From Omphiscola glabra (Eukaryota; Mollusca; Gastropoda; Lymnaeidae), in assembly GCA_964017045.1 (NCBI GenBank), contig OZ024801.1, positions 31,607,257-31,671,256 of the forward strand: DNA of 64,000 nt, read 5' to 3'. Position 1 is the first letter of the stretch. Each line of letters starts with the position of its first letter. The notes beneath the pieces were generated by a model. That model worked only from the letters and a program-made list of their open reading frames with translations. It was not told where the DNA came from and did not search any database. The translations under genes and the position numbers were made by a program. Below are positions 52,809 through 64,000 of the stretch, in pieces.

Positions 52809-55800
52809 ATGTATAGTTGGTACATTGACATACTCGGTACATGTATAGTTAGATACATTGACATAGTTGGCACATGGCTAGTTAGTTACATTGTCATACT
52901 CGGCCGATGTATAGCTAGATACATTGACATACTCAACACATGTATAATTAGATACATTGACATACTCGGCCCATGTATAGTTAGGCACATTAACATACTT
53001 GACCCATGTATATATACATTGACATACACTGCACATGTATAGTAAGATACATTGACATACTCGGCACATGTATAGTTAGATACATTGACATACTCGACAC
53101 ATGTATAGTTAGATACATTGACATACTCGGCACATGTATAGTTAGGTACATTGACATACTCGGCACATGTATAGTTAGATACATTGACATACTCGGAAAA
53201 TGTATAGTTAGATACATTGACATACTCGGCACATGTATAGTTAGGTACATAGACATACTCGTCACATGTATAGTTAGATACATTGACATACTGTGCCCAT
53301 GTATTGTTAGGGACATTGACATACTCGGCACATGGTTAGTCAGATACATTGACATACTCGGCACATGTATAGTTAGATACATTGACATACTCGGCATATG
53401 CATAGTTAGGTACATTGACATACTCGACCCATGTATAGTTAGGCACATTGACATACTTGACCAATGTATAGTTAGGCACATTGACATACTTGACCCATAT
53501 ATAGTTAGATACATTGACATAACCGGCACATGTATAGTTAGGTACATTGACATACTCGGCACATGGTTAATTAGATTCATTGACATACTCGGCACATGTA
53601 TTGTTAGATATATTGACATACTCGGCACATGGTTAATAGATACATTGACATACTCAACACATGTATAGTTAGATACATTGACATACTGGGCACATATCTA
53701 GTTAGTTACATTGACATACTCGGCCCATGTATAGTTAGAAACATTGACATACTCAACACATGTATAATTAGATACATTGACATACTCGGCCCTTGTATAG
53801 TTAGGCACATTGACATACTTGACCCATGTATAGTTAGATACATTGACATACACGGCACATGTATAGTTAGATACATTGACATACTCGGCACATGGTTAAT
53901 TAGATTCATTGACATACTCGGCACATGTATTGTTAGATATATTGACATACTCGGCACATGGTTAATAGATACATTGACATACTCAACACATGTATAGTTA
54001 GATACATTGACATACTGGGCACATGTATAGTTAGGTACATTGACATACTCGGCACATGGTTAATTAGATTCATTGACATACTCGGTACATGTATTGTTAG
54101 ATATATTGACATACTCGGCACATGGTTAATAGATACATTGACATACTCAACACATGTATAGTTAGATACATTGACATAATGGGCACATATCTAGTTAGTT
54201 ACATTGACATACTCGGCCCATGTATATTTAGAAACATTGACATACTCAACACATGTATAATTAGATACATTGACATACTCGGCCCTTGTATAGTTAGGCA
54301 CATTGACATACTTGACCCATGTATAGTTAGATACATTGACATACACGGCACATGTATAGTTAGGTACATTGACATACTCGGCACATGTATTGTTAGATAC
54401 ATTAACATACTCGGCACATGTATAGTTAGATACATTGACAGACTCGACACAAGAATAGTTAGATACATTGACATCCTCGGCACATGTATAGTTAGATACA
54501 TTTACATACTCGGCACATGTATAGTTAGATACATTGACATAATGGGCCCATGTATAGTTAGGTACATTGACATACTCGGCACATGTATAGTTAGATACAT
54601 TGACATACTGGGCACATGGCTAGTTAGTTACATTTACATACTCGACATATGTATAGTTAGATACATTGACATACTCAACACGTGTATAGTTAGATACATT
54701 GACATACTGTGCCCATGTATTGTTAGGTACATTGACATACTCCGCACATGGTTAATTAGATACACTGACTAACTCGGCACAATGTTAGTTAGGTACATTG
54801 ACATATTCTGCACATGTATAGTTAGATACATTGACATACTAGGCACATGGCTAGTTAGTTACATTGATATACTCGGCCCATGTATAGATAGATACATTAA
54901 CATACTCAACACATGTATAGTTAGATACATTGACATACTGGGCACATAGCTAGTTAGTTACATTGACATACTCGGCCCATGTATAGTTTGTACATTGACA
55001 TATTCTGTACATGTATAGTTAGATACATTGACATAGTGGGCACATGGCTAGTTAGTTACATTGACATACTCGGCCCATGTATAGTTAGATACATTGACAT
55101 ACTCAACACATGTATAATTAGATACATTGACATACTCGGCCCATGTATAGTTAGGCCCATTAACATACTTGACCCATGTATAGTTAGATACATTGACATA
55201 CACGGCACATGTATAGTAAGATACATTGACATACTCGGCACATGTATAGTTAGATACATTGACATACTCGGCACATGTATAGTTAGATACATTGACATAC
55301 TCGGCACATGTATAGTTAGGTACATTGACATACTCGGCACATGTATAGTTAGATACATTGACATACTCGGCCCATGTATAGTAAGGTACATAGACATACT
55401 CGTCACATGTATAGTTAGATAACTTGACATACTATGCACATGGCTAGTTAGTTACATTGACATACTCGGCACATGTATAGTTAGATACATTGACATACTC
55501 AACACATGTATAGTTAAATACATTGATATACTGTGCCCATGTATTGTTAGGGACATTGACATACTCGGCACATGGTTAGTCAGATACATTGACATACTCA
55601 GCACACGTATAGTTAGATGCATTGACATACTCGGCACATGTATAGTTAGATACATTGACATACTCGGCATATGCGTAGTTAGGCACATTGACATACTTGA
55701 CCCATGTATAGTTAGGCACATTGACATACTTGACCCATATATAGTTAGATACATTGACATACACGACACATGTATAGTTAGGTACATTGATACACTCGGA

Positions 55801-56429
55801 TAATGTGCAGTTAGATACATTGACATACTCGGCACATGTATAGTTAGGTACATTGACATACTAGGCACATGGTTAATTAGATTCATTGACATACTCGGCA
55901 CATGTATTGTTAGATATATTGACATACTCGGCACATGATTAATAGATACATTGACATACTCAACACATGTATAGTTAGATACATTGACATACTGGGCACA
56001 TGGCTAGTTAGTTACATTGACATACTCGGCCCATGTATAGTTAGATACATTGACATACTCAACACATGTATAGTTAGATACATTGATATACGCGGCCCAT
56101 GTATTGTTAGGTACATTGACATACTCGGCACATGGTTAATTAGATACATTGACATACTCGGCACATGACTAGTTAGATACATTGACATACTCGACCCATG
56201 TATAGTTAGGTACATTGGCATACTCGGCACATGTATAATTAGATACATTGACATACTCGGCCCTTGTATAGTTAGGCACATTGACATACACGGCACATGT
56301 ATAGTTAGGTACATTGACATACTCGGCACATGTATTGTTAGATACATTGACATACTCGGCACATGTATAGTTAGATACATTGACAGACTCGGTACAAGAA
56401 TAGTTAGATACATTGACATCCTCGGCACA
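52809..56429. repeat. Mosaic satellite with 329-bp and 164-bp duplications
   Basis: A section carrying AGATTCATTGAC and the 32-bp GGTTAATAGAT monomer is repeated at 53574, 53903 and 54067, spaced 329 and 164 bp (10 and 5 monomers minus one base). The GAAACATTGAC monomer at about 53737 recurs 493 bp later. 53040-53290 and 55205-55370 are runs dominated by the consensus CGGCACATGTATAG monomer. The last 32-bp GTATAGTTTGTAC-type marker is at 54979. To the right of it the array changes to family A. Confidence 0.87.
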
Positions 56430-59038
56430 TGTATAGTTAGATACATTGACATACTCGGCACATGTATAGTTAGATACATTGACATAATGGGCCCATGTAT
56501 AGTTAGGTACATTGACATACTCGGCCAATGTATAGTTAGATACATTGACATATACTCAACACATGTATAGTTAGATACATTGACATACTGGGCCCATGTT
56601 TTGTTAGGTACATTGACATACTCGGCACATGATTAATTAGATTCATTGACATATTCGTCACATGTATTGTTAGATACATTGACATACTCAACACTTGTAT
56701 AGTTAGATACATTGACATACTGGGCCCATGTATTGTTAGGTACATTGACATACTCGGCCCATGTATAGTTAGATACATTGACACACTCAACACATGTATA
56801 GTTAGATACATTGACATTCTCGGCCCATGTATTTTTAGGTACATTGACATACTCTGCACATGGTTAATTAGATACATTGACATACTCGGCACATGTCTAG
56901 TTAGATACATTGACATACTCGGCCCATGTACAGTTAGGTACATTTGCATACTGGGCATATGTATAATTAGATACATTGACATACTCGGCCCATGTATAGT
57001 TAGGCACATTGACCTACTTGACCCATGTATAGTTAGATACATTGACATACACTGCACATGTATAGTTAGGTACATTGATACACTTGGCTAATGCACAGTT
57101 AGATACATTGACATACTCGGCACATGTATAGTTAGATACATTAACAGACTCGGCACAAGAATAGTTACATACATTGACATACTCGGCACATGTATAGTTA
57201 GGTACATTGACATACTCGGCACATGTATAGTTAGATAAATTGACATACTCGACACATGTATATTTAGAAACATTGACGTACTTGGCCCATGTATAGTTTG
57301 GTACATTGACATACTCGGCACATGTATAGTTAGATACATTGACATACTAGGCACATGGCTAGTTAGTTACATTGACATACTCGGCCCATGTATAGTTAGA
57401 TACATTGACATACTTAACACATGTATAATTAGATACATTGACATACTCGGCCCATGTATTGTTAGGTACATTGACATACTCGGTTCAAGTATTGTTAGAT
57501 ACATTGACTTACTCGGCACACTGTTAGTTAGATACATTGACATACTCTGCACATGTATAGTTAGATACATTGACATACGAGGCACATGGCTAGTTAGTTA
57601 CATTGACATACTTGGCCCATGTATAGTTAGATACATTGACATACTCATGACATGTATAGTTAGATACATTGACATACTCTGCCCATGTATAGTTAGGTAC
57701 TTTGGCATACTCGGCACATGTATAATTAGATTCATTGACATACTCGGCCCATGTATTGTTAGGCACATTGACATACTTGACCCATGTATAGTTAGATACA
57801 TTGACATACACGGCACATGTATAGTTAGGTACATTGATACACTCGGATAATGTGCAGTTAGATACATTGACATACTCGGCACAAGTATAGTTAGATACAT
57901 TGACATACTCGGCCCATGTATAGTTAGGTACATTGGCATACTTGGCCCATCTATAGTTAGATACATTGACATACTCGGCATATGCATAGATAGGTACATT
58001 GACATACTAGGCCCATGTATAGTTAGGTACATTTGCATACTCGGCAAATGTATAGTTAGATACATTGATATACTCGGCATATGTATAGTTATGTACATTG
58101 TAAAACTCGGCACATGGTTAGTTAGGTACATTGACATACTAGGCAAATGGTTAGTTAGATACATTGCCATACTCGGCCCATGTATAGTTAGGTACATTGG
58201 CATACTCGGCCCATGCATAGGTAGGTACATTGACATACTCGGCCCATGTATTGTTAGGTACGTTGACATAATCTGCAATTGGTTAGTTACATACATTGAC
58301 ATACTCAACACATGTATAGTTAGATACATTGACATACTCAACACATGTATAGTTAGATACATTGACATACTCAACACATGTATAGTTAGATACATTGACA
58401 TACTGTGCCCATGTATTGTTAGGTACATTGACATACTCGGCACATGGTTCGTTAAATACATTGAATTACTCGGCACACTGTTAGTTAGATACATTGACAT
58501 ACTCTGCACATGTATAGGTAAATACATTGACATACTTGGCACATGGCTAGTTAATTACATTGACATACTCGGCCCATTTATAGTTAGGTACATTGACATA
58601 CTCGGCACATGTATAGTTATATACATTGACATACTAAGCACATGGCTAGTTAGTTACATTGACATACTCAACACATGTATAGTTAGATACATTGACATGC
58701 TCAACACATGTATAGTTAGATACATTGACATACTTAGCTCATGTATTGTTAGGTACATTGACATACTCGTCACATGGTTAATTAGATACATTGACATACT
58801 CAACATATGTATAGTTAAATACATTGACAAACTGGGCACATGGCTAGTTAGTTACATTGACATACTCGGCACATGTGTAGTTAGGTACTTTGATACACTT
58901 GGCTAATGCGCAGTTAGATACATTGACATACTCGGCACATGTATAGTTAGATACATTAACAGACTCGGCACAAGAATAGTTACATACATTGACATACTCG
59001 GCAAATGTATAGTTAGATACATTGACATACTCGGCACA
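56430..59038. repeat. 2609-bp HOR (family A type), copy 1
   Basis: This copy matches 59039-61620 at a constant offset of 2609 bp. Shared markers are TTCGTCACATG, CAACACTTG, ATTCTCGGCCCATGTATTTT, CACTTGGCTAATGCACAG, CTTGGTTCAAGTATTG-like changes, ATCATGACATG, CGGATAATGTGCAG, GGCCCATCTATAG and the ACGTTGACATAATCTGCA monomer at 58260. Two of these strings are also in the left arm (3.75-4.4 kb), which places this unit in family A. Confidence 0.92.
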
Positions 59039-61620
59039 TGTATAGTTAGGTACATTGACATACTCGGCACATGTATAGTTAGATACATTGACATAATGGG
59101 CCCATGTATAGTTAGGTACATTGACATACTCGGCCAATGTATAGTTAGATACATTGACATATACTCAACACATGTATAGTTAGATACATTGACATACTGG
59201 GCCCATGTATTGTTAGGTACATTGACATACTCGGCACATGATTAATTAGATTCATTGACATATTCGTCACATGTATTGTTAGATACATTGACATACTCAA
59301 CACTTGTATAGTTAGATACATTGACATACTGGGCCCATGTATTGTTAGGTACATTGACATACTCGGCCCATGTATAGTTAGATACATTGACACACTCAAC
59401 ACATGTATAGTTAGATACATTGACATTCTCGGCCCATGTATTTTTAGGTACATTGACATACTCTGCACATGGTTAATTAGATACATTGACATACTCGGTA
59501 TATGTCTAGTTAGATACATTGACATACTCGGCCCATGTACAGTTATGTACATTTGCATACTCGGCATATGTATAATTAGATACATTGACATACTCGGCCC
59601 ATGTATAGTTAGGCACATTGACCTACTTGACCCATGTATAGTTAGATACATTGACATACACTGCACATGTATAGTTAGGTACATTGATACACTTGGCTAA
59701 TGCACAGTTAGATACATTGACATACTCGGCACATGTATAGTTAGATACATTAACAGACTCGGCACAAGAATAGTTACATACATTGACATACTCGGCACAT
59801 GTATAGTTAGGTACATTGACATACTCGGCACATGTATAGTTAGATAAATTGACATACTCGATACATGTATATTTAGAAACATTGACGTACTTGGCCCATG
59901 TATAGTTAGGTACATTGACATACTCGGCACATGTATAGTTAGATACAAGGACATACTAGGCACATGGCTAGTTAGTTACATTGACATACTCGGCCCATGT
60001 ATAGTTAGATACATTGACATACTTAACACATGTATAATTAGATACATTGACATACTCGGCCCATGTATTGTTAGGTACATTGACATACTCGGTTCAAGTA
60101 TTGTTAGATACATTTACTTACTCGGCACACTGTTAGTTAGATACATTGACATACTCTGCACATGTATAGTTAGATACATTGACATACGAGGCACATGGCT
60201 AGTTAGTTACATTGACATACTTGGCCCATGTATAGTTAGATACATTGACATACTCATGACATGTATAGTTAGATACATTGACATACTCTGCCCATGTATA
60301 GTTAGGTACTTTGGCATACTCGGCACATGTATAATTAGATTCATTGACATACTCGGCCCATGTATTGTTAGGCACATTGACATACTTGACCCATGTATAG
60401 TTAGATACATTGACATACACGGCACATGTATAGTTAGGTACATTGATACACTCGGATAATGTGCAGTTAGATACATTGACATACTCGGCACAAGTATAGT
60501 TAGATACATTGACATACTCGGCCCATGTATAGTTAGGTACATTGGCATACTTGGCCCATCTATAGTTAGATACATTGACATACTCGGCATATGCATAGAT
60601 AGGTACATTGACATACTAGGCCCATGTATAGTTAAGTACATTTGCATAATCGGCAAATGTATAGTTAGATACATTGATATACTTGGTATATGTATAGTTA
60701 TGTACATTGAAATACTCGGCACATGGTTAGTTAGGTACATTGACATACTTGGCAAATGGTTAGTTAGATACATTGCCATACTCGGCCCATGTATAGTTAG
60801 GTACATTGGCATACTCGGCCCATGCATAGGTAGGTACATTGACATACTCGGCCCATGTATTGTTAGGTACGTTGACATAATCTGCAATTGGTTAGTTACA
60901 TACATTGACATACTCAACACATGTATAGTTAGATACATTGACATACTCAACACATGTATAGTTAGATACATTGACATACTCAACACATGTATAGTTAGAT
61001 ACATTGACATACTGTGCCCATGTATTGTTAGGTACATTGACATACTCGGCACATGGTTAGTTAAATACATTGAATTACTCGGCACACTGTTAGTTAGATA
61101 CATTGACATACTCTGCACATGTATAGGTAAATACATTGACATACTTGGCACATGGCTAGTTAATTACATTGACATACTCGGCCCATTTATAGTTAGGTAC
61201 ATTGACATACTCGGCACATTTATAGTTATATACATTGACATACTAAGCACATGGCTAGTTAGTTACATTGACATACTCAACACATGTATAGTTAGATACA
61301 TTGACATGCTCAACACATGTATAGTTAGATACATTGACATACTTAGCTCATGTATTGTTAGGTACATTGACATACTCGTCACATGGTTAATTAGATACAT
61401 TGACATACTCAACATATGTATAGTTAAATACATTAACAAACTGGGCACATGGCTAGTTAGTTACATTGACATACTCGGCACATGTGTAGTTAGGTACTTT
61501 GATACACTTGGCTAATGCGCATTTAGATACATTGACATACTCGGCACATGTATAGTTAGATACATTAACAGACTCGGCACAAGAATAGTTACATACATTG
61601 ACATACTCGGCACATGTATA
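59039..61620. repeat. 2609-bp HOR, copy 2
   Basis: This copy follows copy 1 with scattered single differences (CGGTATATG near 59507, CGATACATG near 59850, ACAAGGACATAC near 59946, CTTGGTATATG near 60686). The ACGTTGACATAATC marker is at 60869. Close to its end one consensus monomer present at about 59010 is missing, and the copy changes near 61620. Confidence 0.92.
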
Positions 61621-62300
61621 GTTAGGTACATTGACATACTCGGCACATGTATAGTTAGGTACATCGACATACTCGGAACATGTATAGTTACATACTTTGA
61701 CATAGTGGGCACATGGCTATTTAGTTACATTGACATACTCGGCCCATGTATAGGTAGATACATTGACATACTCAATACATGTATAGTTAGATACATTGAC
61801 ATACTTGGCCCATGTATTGTTAGGTACATTGACTTTCTCGTCACACTGTTAGTTAGATACATTGACATACTCTGCACATGTATAGTTAGATACATTGACA
61901 TACTAGGCACATGGCTAGTTAGTTACATTGACATACTCGGCCCATGTATAGTTAGATACATTGACATACTCAACACATGTATAATTAGATTCTTTGACAT
62001 ACTCGGCCCAAGTATAGTTAGGCACATTGACATACTTGACCCATGTATAGTTAGATACATTGACATACACGGCACATGTATAGTTAGGTACATTGATACA
62101 CTCGGATAATGTGCAGTTAGATACATTGACATACTCGGCACATGTATAGTCAGGTACATTGACATACTCGACACATGGTTAATTAGATTCTTTGACGTAC
62201 TCGGTACATGAATTGTTAGATATATTGACATACTCGGCACATGGTTAATAGATACATTGACATACTCAACACATGTATAGTTAGATACATTGACATACTA
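61621..62300. repeat. Satellite linker between 2609-type copies
   Basis: This is satellite only. It is a mixture of monomers with CTCGTCACACTG near 61838, CGGATAATGTGCAG near 62103 and GGTTAATAGAT near 62245. The order is partly like 57.6-57.9 kb and partly like 53.5-53.7 kb, so it seems to be a recombination join rather than a full unit. Confidence 0.82.
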
Positions 62301-64000
62301 GGCACATTTGCTAGTTAGTTACATTGACATACTCGGCCCATGTATAGTTAGATACATTGACATACTTAACACATGTATAATTAGATACATTGACATACTC
62401 GGCCCATGTATTGTTAGGTACATTGACATACTCGGTTCAAGTATTGTTAGATACATTGACTTACTCGGCACACTGTTAGTTAGATACATTGACATACTCT
62501 GCACATGTCTAGTTAGTTACATTGACATACTTGGCCCATGTATAGTTAGATACATTGACATACTCATGACATGTATAATTAGATTCATTGACATACTCGG
62601 CCCATGTATTGTTAGGCACATTGACATACTTGACCCATGTATAGTTAGATACATTGACATACACGGCACATGTATAGTTAGGTACATTGATACACTCGGA
62701 TAATGTGCAGTTAGATACATTGACATACTCGGCACAAGTATAATTAGATACATTGACATACTCGGCCCATGTATAGTTAGGTACATTGGCACACTTGGCC
62801 CATCTATAGTTAGATACATTGACATACTCGGCATATGCATAGATAGGTACATTGACATACTAGGCCCATGTATAGTTAGGTACATTTGCATACTCGGCAA
62901 ATGTATAGTTAGATACATTGATATACTCGGCATATGTATAGTTATGTACATTGAAATACTCGGCACATCGTTAGTTAGGTACATTGACATACTAGGCAAA
63001 TGGTTAGTTAGATACATTGCCATACTCGGCCCATGTATAGTTAGGTACATTGGCATACTCGGCCCATGCATAGGTAGGTACATTGACATACTCGGCCCAT
63101 GTATGGTTAGGTACATTGACATACTCGGCCCATGTATTGTTAGGTACGTTGACATAATCTGCAATTGGTTAGTTACATACATTGACATACTCAACACATG
63201 TATAGTTAGATACATTGACATACTCAACACATGTATAGTTAGATACATTGACATACTCAACACATGTATAGTTAGATACATTGACATACTGTGCCCATGT
63301 ATTGTTTGGTACATTGACATACTCGGCACATTGTTAGTTAAATACATTGAATTACTCGGCACACTGTTAGTTAGATACATTGACATACTCTGCACATGTA
63401 TAGGTAAATACATTGACATACTTGGCACATGGCTAGTTAATTACATTGACATACTCGGCCCATTTATAGTTAGGTACATTGACATACTCGGCACATGTAT
63501 AGTTATATACATTGACATACTAAGCACATGGCTAGTTAGTTACATTGACATACTCAACACATGTATAGTTAGATACATTGACATGCTCAACACATGTATA
63601 GTTAGATACATTGACATACTTTGCTCATGTATTGTTAGGTACATTGACATACTCGTCACATGGTTAATTAGATACATTGGCATACTCAACATATGTATAG
63701 TTAAATACATTGACAAACTGGGCACATGGCTAGTTAGTTACATTGACATACTCGGCACATGTGTAGTTAGGTACTTTGATACACTTGGCTAATGCGCAGT
63801 TAGATACATTGACATACTCGGCACATGTATAGTTAGATACATTAACAGACTCGGCACAAGAATAGTTACATACATTGACATACTCGGCAAATGTATAGTT
63901 AGATACATTGACATACTCGGCACATGTATAGTTAGGTACATTGACATACTCGGCACATGTATAGTTAGGTACATTGACATACTCGGCACATGTATAGTTA
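62301..64000. repeat. 2609-type HOR, shortened copy 3 (runs off the window)
   Basis: Matching starts near 62334 at an offset of 2343 bp to copy 2. It drops to 2244 bp after losses of about one monomer near 62510 and two near 62575, and rises to 2277 bp after an added CGGCCCATGTATGG monomer near 63098. The ACGTTGACATAATC marker is at 63146. The unit continues in register to the end of the window. Confidence 0.9.

Larger units (their letters stand above)
1..64000. repeat. 33-bp satellite array filling the whole window
   Basis: The whole window is a head-to-tail tandem array of one monomer of about 33 bp. The consensus has a left half ACATTGACATACTCGG and a right half CACATGTATAGTTAGAT. Every line I read can be parsed into this unit with substitutions and small indels. 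I found no reverse-oriented monomer, no unique sequence, no transposon and no gene. Most length changes are whole monomers. The exceptions are 1-2 bp indels that mark particular variants, such as GGTTAATAGAT lacking one T, GTTGGTAC lacking one A, GATTCATTGATACTC lacking two bases, and GACATATACTC gaining two. Both window ends lie inside the array. An array this long with higher-order structure is typical of eukaryotic heterochromatin (established knowledge). The exact location and species cannot be read from it. Confidence 0.98.

Noticed and set aside
57598..58542. A possible reverse-strand protein of 314 residues (MYLTIHVPSMS repeats)
   Set aside because: It is the same satellite on the other strand. 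Methionine codons occur twice per monomer, so any indel-free stretch yields such a frame. There is no sign of selection on codon positions.
1..64000. A CRISPR array (repeats of about 33 bp)
   Set aside because: There are no unique spacers. The repeats are directly adjacent, the variants are substitutions of the same monomer, and no cas genes are present.
1..64000. Telomeric or subtelomeric simple repeats
   Set aside because: No TTAGGG-, TTTAGGG- or TTAGG-type tandem runs are present. The TTAGG word in TTAGGTAC variants is an isolated part of the 33-bp monomer.
1..64000. A CENP-B box in the monomer
   Set aside because: The only CpG-containing core (ACTCGGCAC) does not fit the TTCG...A..CGGG pattern. 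A centromere role, if any, would not rest on this motif.
1..64000. tRNA, rRNA or other RNA genes
   Set aside because: No cloverleaf-capable or conserved rRNA stretch is seen. Everything parses as the 33-bp monomer.

Overview
I see no gene in this window. All 64,000 bases are satellite DNA: an uninterrupted head-to-tail array of a monomer of about 33 bp (roughly 1,900 copies), all in one orientation, with no unique DNA, transposon, RNA gene or gap. The array enters at base 1 and leaves at base 64000, so neither edge is visible. A block this long with nested higher-order repeats (HORs) and no coding content points to a eukaryotic chromosome, in centromeric, pericentromeric, subtelomeric or other heterochromatin. 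The sequence does not identify the species. The monomer (exact consensus copy at 14409-14441) is about 36% G+C, carries one CpG, and contains the short dyad ATGTAT-AGTTAG-ATACAT. The many long open reading frames follow from the period being a multiple of three, which leaves three of six frames stop-free in the consensus. They are not genes.

The structure lies in how monomer variants are ordered. Recurrent variants (right halves starting GGGCACATGGCTAG, CGGCCCATG, CAACACATG, GGGCCCATGTATTG, CGGCACATGGTTAAT, CGGCACATGTATTG) form local units of 3 to 10 monomers, for example an 8-mer of 263-264 bp. These are built into kilobase-scale units. Family A (1-5400, 10262-13301, 56430-64000) is marked by a monomer containing ACGTTGACATAATCTGCA. 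Family B and its derivatives (about 12.4-55 kb) are marked from 13736 onward by a 32-bp monomer with GTATAGTTGGTACATT.

Region by region: 1-3106 recurs at 10262-13301. A shorter copy of part of it lies at 3968-5400. 5401-10261 is a mosaic with 99, 165 and 264 bp tandem duplications. 12.4-15.6 kb looks like the founder of a 3.2-3.3 kb HOR that then repeats at 17261, 20452, 23743 (with a 1083 bp deletion) and 25951. 28.8-39.2 kb is a rearranged derivative containing a 1.93 kb duplication 4284 bp apart, an 856 bp-period duplication, and a block of about 355 bp nearly identical to one 30.3 kb upstream. 39241-46932 holds two very similar 3846 bp units plus a partial third. 48.9-56.4 kb is mosaic with small nested duplications. 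56430-64000 holds a 2609 bp HOR in two good copies and a shortened third.

Nothing here acts as a gene set. The interest is the evolutionary record of unequal exchange, gene conversion and long-range block copying, and the possibility that this is a centromere-type or other structural satellite. Offsets were obtained by reading and matching rare variants by eye. Boundaries given as approximate may be off by a monomer or so.
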